Positions 1-7,590 of a stretch of 64,000 bases of DNA are shown here, in pieces. How positions within the stretch are numbered: position 1 is the stretch's first letter; each line of letters begins with the position of its first letter. The position numbers and the translations under genes are program-made. This stretch comes from Balneolaceae bacterium UBA7797 (GTDB taxonomy: Bacteria; Bacteroidota; Rhodothermia; Balneolales; Balneolaceae): positions 1 to 64,000 of the forward strand of contig DLCN01000003.1 of NCBI GenBank assembly GCA_002480645.1, written 5' to 3'. The notes beneath the pieces were generated by a model. The model was not told the DNA's origin. It saw only the letters and a program-made list of their open reading frames with translations, and searched no databases.

Positions 1-1
1 C

Positions 2-187
2 AGATTAATACTCCTGCTGATTAATAAAGAACGGTTGGAGGCTCAGGTCTATTGGTTTGATGCATCGAAGGCTGAAGCGGAACTGCAGCTATCCGGTACC
101 TGGGCGTGTTACGCCTGTATGGTTTCGGGATATAACAATGAGACCGTCTCAGGAGCAGCGTTTGTCTGGGAAGGAGTGAAATCATAG
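2..187 (+). CDS. C-terminal part of an unrecognised protein (5' truncated by window edge)
   Basis: The plus-strand frame starting at base 2 is open from the window edge to a TAG at 185-187 and encodes 61 residues without a start of its own, so this is probably the tail of a gene that begins before the window. It starts with a short hydrophobic leucine-rich run, contains a C-Y-A-C pair of cysteines and ends in F-V-W-E-G-V-K-S. I do not recognise a family. The opposite strand also has a short open frame (109-303), which I regard as a shadow. Confidence is limited because the stretch is short and no upstream sequence is available. Confidence 0.4.
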   Translation, partial: RLILLLINKERLEAQVYWFDASKAEAELQLSGTWACYACMVSGYNNETVSGAAFVWEGVKS

Positions 188-345
188 TTATAGCTGGTTC
201 CGTAGCTCTGCTGCGAAACCCGGGAACAGGAGCTCTGCTCCATCGTTATGATCTCTATCCATGGACCAATAGGTATTTTATGTAGTGGGGCAGAGTCTCT
301 CAAGGGTACATTCCATAGAAAAGCTATGAACTATGGTAACTGCTT

Positions 346-392
346 CAAGCGTCCGCCTGGACCTTTGTTATTACAACACAAGCGGACGCTTG
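346..392. terminator. 11-bp perfect inverted repeat between two genes
   Basis: CAAGCGTCCGC (346-356) is exactly complemented by GCGGACGCTTG (382-392) around a 25-base loop. It lies between the plus-strand frame ending at 187 and the convergent minus-strand gene ending at 416, where a bidirectional terminator would be expected. There is no T-tract on either side, so intrinsic termination is not established; a protein-binding site is the alternative. Confidence 0.4.
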
Positions 393-415
393 CGCTAGAT
401 TGGGGGCGAGTTATT

Positions 416-844
416 TCAATCGCTTAATTCATTTTTTGAAATAGATTTTATTCCTGCAATAAGTAGCAAATAAACAAGAGCCTGAGCAATGCACCATACT
501 GTTGTAAATATAACAGTAAAACCAATGCCTTCACTCATATCTCCCGGTACATTTCGGTATTCAGGATGTACGAACCAATACCATTGAAAGATTAAGATCA
601 GTTCAGCTACTACATATCCGGATATGGATGCAAAGGTAATGGTAGAAAAAACAGGTAAGAATTTTTCAGAGATGATGTCTTTTTTTAATAATACCGAAAA
701 TAAAACAGTAAGGAATAAGTAAGGGGCATAATCAAACCAAAAGCCATAAAAGTGGAGCTGAGTTAAAGCGGAGTACGTACCTGTCAGGTAATTTACCAGG
801 GCAAAAGTAAAGAAAATAAGTAGGAGCTTAATGTGGCTGAACAC
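416..844 (-). CDS. Small four-helix membrane protein of unknown function
   Basis: A 142-residue protein beginning M-F-S-H-I-K and made mostly of hydrophobic segments at about residues 5-25, 38-53, 63-88 and 106-133, with short charged loops between them. This predicts four transmembrane helices in the inner membrane. I recognise no catalytic or binding motif and no named family. It ends about 230 bases from the left partial frame and starts 40 bases beyond the stop of the ThrC-LeuA fusion on the same strand, so co-transcription with that gene is possible. The composition is convincingly that of a membrane protein, but the function is unknown. Confidence 0.6.
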   Translation of the reverse strand: MFSHIKLLLIFFTFALVNYLTGTYSALTQLHFYGFWFDYAPYLFLTVLFSVLLKKDIISEKFLPVFSTITFASISGYVVAELILIFQWYWFVHPEYRNVPGDMSEGIGFTVIFTTVWCIAQALVYLLLIAGIKSISKNELSD

Positions 845-884
845 AGATCTAACTGATGGTTACTAATACCTGAACGCCTGGAAC

Positions 885-2591
885 CTAAACAACCAGCGCC
901 TTATTAGCTATTGCCAATCCCTTCACAAAAGCCTGAATAACGGCCTCGATCGTATCCGGACTGACGCCTTTGGAGGTGAAGGTGAAATCTTCTTTTTCCA
1001 GTACCAGTGTGGCTACTACCAGGGAGTCGGTGTCGGGGGAGAGGATCTCCACTTCATGACTTTTCACCACCAGCGGAATGAACTCGTCTGTTTCTGCTTT
1101 AATGGCGGTGAGTACGGCATCCAAAGGTCCTACTCCCTGATCCAGCGATATGATCTCTTCACCGTTCGGTAACCGTAGTTTCACAGCCGCGCTCACCAGT
1201 CCGTGCATGCGCATGGTGAGTTTGTAATCGAGTACTTCCACAGGTTTTTCGAGTTTGGTGTCTTCATTATACACCAGCGATTTCAGTGCTTTGATCTCTT
1301 CTTCTTTCAGCGTTTTTCCTTTTTTGCTGATGCCACTTACATATTCTTCGTAGAGGCGGGAATGTTCATCATCCATATTCACATTTCCCATGATCATTTC
1401 GCGGGATTGTCCCCAGCTTTTACGCTGCATTTCGGGGAATCCGGATTCAATATATTGCTGAATCCGTTCAAGCTTGGGCGATAGTACCGGACTGGAGAGA
1501 GAATATTTGGTGACGATATGCGAGCTCTTTAATCCGGTTCCCGTTAACACGAACAGGCATTTCTTTCCCCGGAAGGTAGCTGCATTATTCTTGAAGGTGG
1601 CCAGCGGAATGGCACAGGCCGGTTCGGTATAAATACCTTCTTCCACCGTCATCTCTTTCACCGATTCCAGGATCTCATTTTCGGTGGCGGTGAAAGCAAG
1701 TCCGTTGGTGTCTTTAATAGCTTCCATCACCTTATAGAAATCAAAAGGATCGCCCACAGCCACAGCATCAGCCATGGTATTCACATGATCTTTGATGATC
1801 TTTTCTTTTTTAAAGATGCCTTCCACCACCGGGGAACTCTGTTCCGGCTGAACAGCCACAAATGAGGGGATCCTGGTGATCTGTCCGGCATCTTTCAGTT
1901 CTTTGAATCCTTTGTAAATGGCAGCGAGATTGGTTCCGGCACCTACCGGTACGAAGATGTAATCGTAATCTACGGGACCTTGTTCAAACAGTTCATAGGA
2001 GAACGACTTCTGACCTTCCTGACGGAATACATAATCCCCGGCCAGATAGTAATTGCCCGATTTGGCAAACTCCCGGCAGAGGATCTCACACATTTTAAAA
2101 TCCCCTTTTATTTTGATGATGGTAGCATCGTAGATGGTGGATTGGGCGAGCTTGGTCTCCGGCGTTTTCTCGGGCACAAATACGAAACAGGGGATCTTGA
2201 AATAGCAGGCATAAGCCGCCACCGATGCCGCCATATTTCCGGTGGAGGCGAGACAGATCGCATCGGCACCCAGCTCCAGTGCTTTCTGTACTTCCACAAA
2301 ACTGCCCCGGTCTTTGAAGCATCCCGTGGGATTTTCCAGTTCGAGTTTGGCATACAGGTCGGCTCCGTACAGTTCCGACAACCGGCTCAGTCGCCGTAAT
2401 GTGGTGGCATCGTGTTTGAGTGGATCGGGAAGCAGCGTATTGAGCGGGTATTGGATCTCCTTCCGGGATTCATGATAATCAACGGTAAGCACACTGCCGC
2501 ATTCGGTGCAGTAGGTGCTCGTTTTACGTTCATCATTTACAGCATTACAGGAAATACAGCGTAACGTATAGCCGTTGTTGGGTGCAGTCAT
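885..2591 (-). CDS. thrC: Threonine-synthase-like PLP enzyme fused to a LeuA-type allosteric domain
   Basis: A 568-residue PLP fold-type II enzyme. An N-terminal zinc ribbon is visible (C12-x2-C15 and C28-x2-C31), as in many ThrC-like proteins. The PLP lysine is predicted as K93 in N-P-T-G-C-F-K-D-R-G, followed by S-T-G-N (116-119) and a glycine-rich V-P-V-G-A-G-T-N phosphate loop. ThrC converts O-phosphohomoserine to threonine. After a linker (about 380-450), residues about 455-568 look like the regulatory domain of 2-isopropylmalate synthase (G-P-L-D-A-V motif, then a G-V-S-x-D-T-I-E-A end), which in LeuA binds leucine. The fusion suggests feedback control by an amino acid; ligand and exact substrate are inference. 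It lacks any neighbouring thrA or thrB. Confidence 0.85.
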   Translation of the reverse strand: MTAPNNGYTLRCISCNAVNDERKTSTYCTECGSVLTVDYHESRKEIQYPLNTLLPDPLKHDATTLRRLSRLSELYGADLYAKLELENPTGCFKDRGSFVEVQKALELGADAICLASTGNMAASVAAYACYFKIPCFVFVPEKTPETKLAQSTIYDATIIKIKGDFKMCEILCREFAKSGNYYLAGDYVFRQEGQKSFSYELFEQGPVDYDYIFVPVGAGTNLAAIYKGFKELKDAGQITRIPSFVAVQPEQSSPVVEGIFKKEKIIKDHVNTMADAVAVGDPFDFYKVMEAIKDTNGLAFTATENEILESVKEMTVEEGIYTEPACAIPLATFKNNAATFRGKKCLFVLTGTGLKSSHIVTKYSLSSPVLSPKLERIQQYIESGFPEMQRKSWGQSREMIMGNVNMDDEHSRLYEEYVSGISKKGKTLKEEEIKALKSLVYNEDTKLEKPVEVLDYKLTMRMHGLVSAAVKLRLPNGEEIISLDQGVGPLDAVLTAIKAETDEFIPLVVKSHEVEILSPDTDSLVVATLVLEKEDFTFTSKGVSPDTIEAVIQAFVKGLAIANKALVV

Positions 2592-2646
2592 AGAAGCCGG
2601 ATCAGGATTAATTTTTCTGAAAAATACGAAGCTTTTAGGTAGGAGA

Positions 2647-2691
2647 AAAAGCGCTTTTCTGATAAACAGAGTAAATATTTACAAGCTCTGT
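2647..2691. other. Palindrome and hairpin upstream of the ThrC-LeuA gene
   Basis: The 150-base gap between the fusion enzyme and the 81-residue gene holds a perfect 12-bp palindrome AAAAGCGCTTTT (2647-2658) and a separate inverted repeat ACAGAG (2666-2671) / CTCTGT (2686-2691) whose loop contains TAAATATTTA. These could be an operator or part of the leader of the minus-strand gene starting at 2591. No T-tract or attenuator peptide is evident. Confidence 0.3.
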
Positions 2692-2741
2692 GCTAAGTAG
2701 CGTAAACTATGGAGATATAAGTGCGGTTCGGTGTGACCGGA

Positions 2742-2987
2742 TCAGAGTGGGAGCAGAACGATCTCTTCGAAATTCATATCCAGCTCTTCCAGAATGGGGC
2801 CGGCAATTTCTTCGATCTCCGATTCATCGTAATCCTGTAAACCTTCCAGTTTAACGTAGAGAATATCGTTGTGGTCATCCACATAATGCTCCACTTCGGC
2901 AGACTCAAAGCTTTCGGCCAGCGTATGCAGTAAGATCTTTAGATCTTCTTCAAAGGATTGGTATTCGGTTTCTTCTGAAGTACTCAT
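2742..2987 (-). CDS. Small acidic protein of unknown function (81 aa)
   Basis: I place the start at the ATG at 2987 (M-S-T-S-E-E) rather than the upstream in-frame ATG at 3041, because the longer version would run under the divergent anmK start and the extra residues look non-coding. The protein is strongly acidic, rich in E and D, soluble, with the pattern of an alternating strand/helix fold and a hydrophobic end (E-I-V-L-L-P-L). I recognise no family. It is divergent from anmK, with start codons about 46 bases apart, so the two may share a promoter region. Confidence 0.6.
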   Translation of the reverse strand: MSTSEETEYQSFEEDLKILLHTLAESFESAEVEHYVDDHNDILYVKLEGLQDYDESEIEEIAGPILEELDMNFEEIVLLPL

Positions 2988-3033
2988 TAATTTTTCCCGT
3001 TGATTGAATCCAAAAATACTCCGAGTTTGGGCC

Positions 3034-4182
3034 ATGAACAAGCATCTTCAGACAATTTCGCAATTAAGTAATAAACCGGAACGATCCATTCTCGGATTGA
3101 TGTCGGGAACTTCGCTGGACGGACTCGATATTGCACTCTGCCGGTTCAGCGATTCCGGATTAAAGGTCACCCATTTTGATACGGCGGAATATACCGAAGC
3201 ATTTCGCGAACGCCTGGCGGCGATCCGATCAAAGGAAATGGTGCAATTAGCCGAAGTATGCCTGTTGAATCGTGAGATTGCGGATCTGTATGCCACCTTC
3301 ATTGCCCAGCGGTTAGAAAAATGGGGCGTTCCTGCGGGTGAGATCGACCTGATCGCTTCACACGGGCAAACCATTTACCATCTCCCGGACGGATCATCAT
3401 CGAGTACCCTGCAGATCGGAGACGGGGATAATCTCGCCGTTCGAACGGGCATACCTGTGTTAAGTAATTTCCGGCAGAAACATGTGGCAGCAGGTGGTGA
3501 AGGCGCTCCGCTCGCCGCATTGATGGATGAGCGTTTATTCCGGCATCCTGAAAAGAACCGGATGCTTCTGAATCTGGGCGGGATAGCTAATTTCACCTGG
3601 ATCCCTTCAAAAAATGAGGGAGGAGAGATCCTGACTTCCGATACCGGTCCGGCCAATACACTCATAAACGAAGCCTGCGAGAAGTATTTTAACCTTCCTT
3701 TTGATGAGGACGGGAAGATAGCCTTCGGTGGAATGGTCCATTCCGAATTGTTGAAATACCTGTTACTGGAACCTTATTTCCGTAAACCATTGCCAAAGAC
3801 CACCGGGCAGGAGGAATTCAATCTGGATCTGGTGGAGGCACTGATGAAGGGATATCAGATAGAACTTAAGCCGGAAGATCTGGTAGCAACGCTTACCAAA
3901 TTAACGGTGAAAAGCATTGAGCGGGCCTTCGATCAGTTTGTCGGGGAACGGGAGTATGAGTTGTTTGTAAGTGGCGGGGGTTTGCATAATCCTGTGATCA
4001 TGAACGGGCTGGAGGAGAATCTCCCGTTGGCAACCTTCAATCAATTTGAAGATCTGGGAATGGACCCGGATGCCAAAGAAGCTGCGTTAATGGCATATTT
4101 AGCCAATGAATGGATCACCGGTAATGCCTTTACCGTAAACGGAGTAAAAGTAAATCTTGGATCGCTCAGTTTGCCTGAATAA
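3034..4182 (+). CDS. anmK: Anhydro-N-acetylmuramic acid kinase AnmK
   Basis: AnmK phosphorylates and hydrolyses 1,6-anhydro-N-acetylmuramic acid released by lytic transglycosylases, giving MurNAc-6-phosphate for cell-wall recycling. Family hallmarks are clear: G-L-M-S-G-T-S-L-D-G-L-D near the N-terminus, S-H-G-Q-T (catalytic region), N-L-G-G-I-A-N and D-T-G-P-A-N, then a C-terminal S-G-G-G-x-H-N-P nucleotide segment. Length, about 380 residues, is typical. An in-frame TTG at 3004 would add ten residues, but the ATG at 3034 sits closer to the conserved start and is preferred. It matches functionally the LysM transglycosylase encoded at 38.2 kb. The stop is directly followed by the stop of the convergent gene at 4183. 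Confidence 0.95.
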   Translation: MNKHLQTISQLSNKPERSILGLMSGTSLDGLDIALCRFSDSGLKVTHFDTAEYTEAFRERLAAIRSKEMVQLAEVCLLNREIADLYATFIAQRLEKWGVPAGEIDLIASHGQTIYHLPDGSSSSTLQIGDGDNLAVRTGIPVLSNFRQKHVAAGGEGAPLAALMDERLFRHPEKNRMLLNLGGIANFTWIPSKNEGGEILTSDTGPANTLINEACEKYFNLPFDEDGKIAFGGMVHSELLKYLLLEPYFRKPLPKTTGQEEFNLDLVEALMKGYQIELKPEDLVATLTKLTVKSIERAFDQFVGEREYELFVSGGGLHNPVIMNGLEENLPLATFNQFEDLGMDPDAKEAALMAYLANEWITGNAFTVNGVKVNLGSLSLPE

Positions 4183-4431
4183 TTACTTCAGGTAGAAAAA
4201 GACCGTCTTGTTCTGTGTGTCTTTTCTGCTTTTTACTTTCTTATCGTATTCGCGATTAAAAGCATACACCACATTACGGGCTGAGCTCAATTCTTTTTCA
4301 TTACCGTATTTTACCTGAATAGCATCCCCACCCGGTCTTAATTTGCTCAATGCCTCTATTAACGGAGCATATTTAGAGCTCTTTTTACGAGAACTGGAAA
4401 TTTCAGCTCTCGGAACCATTTTTATTTTCAT
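4183..4431 (-). CDS. Small basic protein of unknown function (82 aa)
   Basis: An 82-residue basic protein (M-K-I-K-M-V-P-R...), with many lysines and serines, a central segment L-R-P-G-G-D-A-I-Q-V-K and a C-terminal K-T-V-F-F-Y-L-K. It has no membrane segment or signal peptide and matches no family I know. Its stop codon directly abuts the anmK stop on the other strand with no intervening base, and it lies 77 bases beyond the moxR stop on the same strand, so it may be the second gene of a moxR transcript. The sequence looks protein-like, but translation is not proved. Confidence 0.55.
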   Translation of the reverse strand: MKIKMVPRAEISSSRKKSSKYAPLIEALSKLRPGGDAIQVKYGNEKELSSARNVVYAFNREYDKKVKSRKDTQNKTVFFYLK

Positions 4432-4508
4432 TTCAGTCAGACTTAATTACTACCTCACACTGACTTTAAGAATGCATTTCTTTTTATAAAAAGCAATTAG
4501 AAATAAAT

Positions 4509-5510
4509 CTATGGAACCTGAATATTAGACATAATTTTTTCTACGATATCTTCCGCAGAAATATCTTCAGCTTCTGCTTCAAAAGTAGGTATAATTCTGT
4601 GTCGTAAAACATCCATAGAAATGGTGCGAACATCTTCGGGGGTCACATAGGCACGATGTTCCATAAAGGCCTGAGCCCGGGCTGCAAGATTGAGGTTAAT
4701 GGTTGCCCTGGGAGAAGCACCAAAGCTAATTAGATCAGAAAGTTCATCCAGTCCGTAATTTTTAGGTTTACGGGTAGCGAACACGAGATCAACGATATAT
4801 TTTTCAACTTTTTCATCCATATAAATTTCGTTGATCACTGCTCTGGCGTCGAGGATCTGCTGAGGATCAACCACAGTATTCAGGGTTTGTTTATTTCCTG
4901 TTTTTGCCATTCTGCGCATGATCTCCAGCTCTTCCCGTTCAGTGGGATAACCGATCTTCAGCTTCAGCATAAAACGGTCAACCTGAGCTTCAGGTAATGG
5001 GTAGGTACCTTCCTGTTCCACGGGGTTTTGAGTGGCCAATACCAAAAAGGGTTCTTCCAGCTTAAAGGTGCTTTCGCCGATAGTTACCTGCTTTTCCTGC
5101 ATGGCTTCGAGCAGGGCACTTTGCACTTTGGCGGGGGAACGGTTGATCTCGTCAGCCAGAATGATATTCGCAAAAATAGGCCCTTTTTTAACAAAGAAAT
5201 CGCCCTCTTTCTGATTGTAGATCAAGGTACCGATAAGATCGGCAGGGAGCAGGTCGGGAGTGAACTGAATTCGCTGAAAAGCCGTATTCAATACCGTAGC
5301 CAGCGAAGAAACGGTGAGAGTTTTTGCAAGTCCGGGAACCCCTTCAAGCAACACATGTCCGTTAGTGAGCAATCCGATGAGAAGACGGTCGATCATGTAC
5401 CTCTGACCAATGATCACTTTATCCAGCTCAGCACGTATATCTTCAATAAAGGCACTGTGTTTTTCAATTTTAGCGGATAGTGCTTCCATGTCCATTGCGT
5501 ATTCACTCAT
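4509..5510 (-). CDS. MoxR-family AAA+ ATPase
   Basis: A 333-residue AAA+ ATPase of the MoxR group, chaperone-like proteins that usually work with von Willebrand factor A partners. Visible motifs: Walker A G-V-P-G-L-A-K-T (57-64), Walker B I-I-L-A-D-E-I (116-122), sensor 1 around A-T-Q-N-P (159-163), and the family signature P-L-P-E-A-Q-x-D-R-F (171-180). Full length for the family. Unlike classical moxR operons, no DUF58 or VWA gene follows; only a small unknown gene (4183-4431) lies downstream on this strand. The nearest VWA gene is at 48.3 kb. It is divergent from uppP, with a perfect TAnnTTTG element upstream. Confidence 0.93.
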   Translation of the reverse strand: MSEYAMDMEALSAKIEKHSAFIEDIRAELDKVIIGQRYMIDRLLIGLLTNGHVLLEGVPGLAKTLTVSSLATVLNTAFQRIQFTPDLLPADLIGTLIYNQKEGDFFVKKGPIFANIILADEINRSPAKVQSALLEAMQEKQVTIGESTFKLEEPFLVLATQNPVEQEGTYPLPEAQVDRFMLKLKIGYPTEREELEIMRRMAKTGNKQTLNTVVDPQQILDARAVINEIYMDEKVEKYIVDLVFATRKPKNYGLDELSDLISFGASPRATINLNLAARAQAFMEHRAYVTPEDVRTISMDVLRHRIIPTFEAEAEDISAEDIVEKIMSNIQVP

Positions 5511-5575
5511 ATTTCTGAAATTCGTTTTTAGTATTTGAAGATGATATGGTTAATTTCTCGGCTTACAAAAACGAC

Positions 5576-5583
5576 CAAATATA
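5576..5583 (-). promoter_or_regulatory. Bacteroidota-type -7 element (TATATTTG) for moxR
   Basis: The minus strand reads TATATTTG here, a perfect match to the TAnnTTTG element of Bacteroidota primary sigma promoters, and a TTG lies 16 bases upstream on that strand as a possible -33 element. The moxR start codon is about 65 bases downstream. The element overlaps the region just before the divergent uppP start (5588). Confidence 0.5.
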
Positions 5584-5587
5584 AATA

Positions 5588-6403
5588 ATGGATTCCATAC
5601 AATCTTTCCTTTTAGGACTAATTCAGGGTTTAACCGAATTTTTACCGATCAGTAGTTCTGGTCACCTCGCACTGGGGCGATATATACTTGGCGGAAACAC
5701 CGAGGCCGGCATAACGTTCGAAGTGGTGGTTCATTTTGGGACACTGTGCAGTATTCTGATCTATTACTGGAAGGACCTGATGCGATTAGCCGGTGCCGGA
5801 TTCGGATTCCTTAAAGCTCCGGCTCAGAAGAAGAACGACAAGGATGTAAAAGTGATCCTTTTTATTCTGGTGAGTATGATCCCGGCCTTAATTGTGGGCT
5901 TTACTCTCAAAGATTATGTGGAAGAGATCTTCATGGATCCGTTGCTGGTTTCCGGAATGCTGATCGTGACCGGATTCATCTTATTTATGACCCGTTTTGC
6001 CAAAGATCCCCAAGGTGAAGTTTCACTGGGTAAGAGTTTGTTGATAGGGATCGCGCAGTCATTCGCTATGATCCCGGGGATCAGCCGTTCGGGTTCTACC
6101 ATTTCCACGGCTTTATATCTGGGTATAAAAAGGGAAGAAGCAGCTAATTTCTCCTTTCTGATGGTGATACCGGTGATCGGCGGAGCCATGTTACTTCAGA
6201 TCAAAGAGATGATGGAGATCGGAGTTAGCGATGCCCAGCTGGGAAGTTTACTGATCGGTTTCTTCACTTCATTCATATCCGGCTACTTTGCCCTGAAGTA
6301 TCTGATCATCATCCTCAAGAAAAAAGGATTCCACTATTTTGCTTATTACTGCTGGGTGGTAGGTGCGATCGGACTTACTTACTTTTTGATGAACGGAGTG
6401 TGA
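5588..6403 (+). CDS. uppP: Undecaprenyl-diphosphatase UppP (BacA family)
   Basis: Integral inner-membrane phosphatase that converts undecaprenyl diphosphate to undecaprenyl phosphate, recycling the lipid carrier for peptidoglycan and O-antigen synthesis. Motif 1 Q-G-L-T-E-F-L-P-I-S-S-S-G-H-L spans residues 13-27, with glutamates and serines of the active site; motif 2 P-G-I-S-R-S-G-S is at 163-170. The rest forms about eight hydrophobic helices. 271 residues is the usual length. It complements uppS (undecaprenyl diphosphate synthase) at 43.2 kb. It is divergent from moxR and convergent with the glycosyltransferase ending at 6416, only 12 bases away. Confidence 0.97.
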   Translation: MDSIQSFLLGLIQGLTEFLPISSSGHLALGRYILGGNTEAGITFEVVVHFGTLCSILIYYWKDLMRLAGAGFGFLKAPAQKKNDKDVKVILFILVSMIPALIVGFTLKDYVEEIFMDPLLVSGMLIVTGFILFMTRFAKDPQGEVSLGKSLLIGIAQSFAMIPGISRSGSTISTALYLGIKREEAANFSFLMVIPVIGGAMLLQIKEMMEIGVSDAQLGSLLIGFFTSFISGYFALKYLIIILKKKGFHYFAYYCWVVGAIGLTYFLMNGV

Positions 6404-6415
6404 TCGGTATCCGGA

Positions 6416-7540
6416 TCAGTCGTATTTGATCTCGTAACCTTCGCCCTGCCATTTAATTTTGGAATGGAATAACAAACTTACCGGTAGCCAGAGTAGCGTG
6501 ATCATCACATATAAGGCAAAAACAGGGTAATAACGGATGAAATTTCCCTCTTTAATGAGATGACGGGTAGAGACTAATTGTATAAAATCGATGCTTAGCT
6601 TCATGCCTACTGTGATGGCCGTGGCTTCCACTGAAAAGAACCATCCGAAGATCATGAAGAAAGAGAGTATGTTATGAAATCCGAATCCCAGTACCAGACC
6701 GATCCAGTATTGCCAGCCACCTTCAAAGCCACCCCGTAACCACCGCCGTTGTTGACTCAGTAAATGTCTTAAGCTCGGAACCGGATTCAGGTGTACCGTA
6801 GTTTCAGGACTCATATACGACAGCGAGGTATATTCTGAATTTTCCACCATGCGGAATAAGGCCAGATCTTCGGCGATCTCGAAGTCGGAGTTTTCCAGGC
6901 CACCACAATCTTCATAGATCGAGCGTCTGAGTCCCATATTTGGTCCCACACAAATGAATGAACTGCCCCAGCCTGCCATACCAAAAGCGAATGGCAGGGT
7001 ATAGGCCCAGCTTACCCGTTCGAGCACAGCCAGCGTGGAAACAGGATTTACACTCAGCATGCCACCGGTCATACCTATGGTGTCATCTACAAGAGATAGG
7101 GAATGGCGTAACCATAATTCGGGAACCTCTCCGTCTGCGTCAGTGATGAAGATCCATTCACTTTCTGAGTTTTCGATTCCCCAGGCAATACCCCGGGCCT
7201 TGGCTTTTAACCCGTTATCAGGGGCATTGCTGGTATCCAATGCTTTAAAATGGGGATTACGGTCGGCTGCAGCCCTGATGATCTCACCGGTGGAATCATC
7301 ACTGTCATCGTTAACCAGCACAATCTGAAGTTTGTCTTTCGGGTAATCCAGTTTCTCGAGTTTTGCTATGCATTTAGGCAGGTCATCCTCTTCATTCTTC
7401 GCAGAAACAACCACAGCTACGGTGGGCAACTCTTCGTCACTTTTATAGGTGGATTTGGGCAGGCGGTACATTCCCAGAGTGACGGTTAATACGATCAGTA
7501 CATAAATGATACCAAGAATGAGAATGACAAGCTCAATCAT
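6416..7540 (-). CDS. Membrane glycosyltransferase, family 2
   Basis: A processive-type GT2 enzyme. An N-terminal helix (about 1-23) is followed by a GT-A domain: V-V-V-S-A-K-N-E (43-50), V-N-D-D-S-D-D-S (76-83), metal-binding T-D-A-D (133-136), catalytic-base region E-I-A-E-D (221-225) and Q-Q-R-R-W (263-267), the Q-x-x-R-W acceptor motif. Two or three C-terminal helices (about 280-365) complete it. Such enzymes transfer sugars from nucleotide-sugar donors to lipid or polymer acceptors at the inner membrane; the specific donor and acceptor cannot be told from sequence. All key residues are present. It is not part of a polysaccharide cluster here. Confidence 0.9.
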   Translation of the reverse strand: MIELVILILGIIYVLIVLTVTLGMYRLPKSTYKSDEELPTVAVVVSAKNEEDDLPKCIAKLEKLDYPKDKLQIVLVNDDSDDSTGEIIRAAADRNPHFKALDTSNAPDNGLKAKARGIAWGIENSESEWIFITDADGEVPELWLRHSLSLVDDTIGMTGGMLSVNPVSTLAVLERVSWAYTLPFAFGMAGWGSSFICVGPNMGLRRSIYEDCGGLENSDFEIAEDLALFRMVENSEYTSLSYMSPETTVHLNPVPSLRHLLSQQRRWLRGGFEGGWQYWIGLVLGFGFHNILSFFMIFGWFFSVEATAITVGMKLSIDFIQLVSTRHLIKEGNFIRYYPVFALYVMITLLWLPVSLLFHSKIKWQGEGYEIKYD

Positions 7541-7590
7541 GAACTTATTTTTATGTTTAGCACTCAGATGAATTTTAAGAGCTGAATTTA

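Noticed and set aside
5028..5480. Open frame of 150 codons on the plus strand inside moxR
   Set aside because: Antisense to well-conserved AAA+ motifs; not supported by any protein feature.
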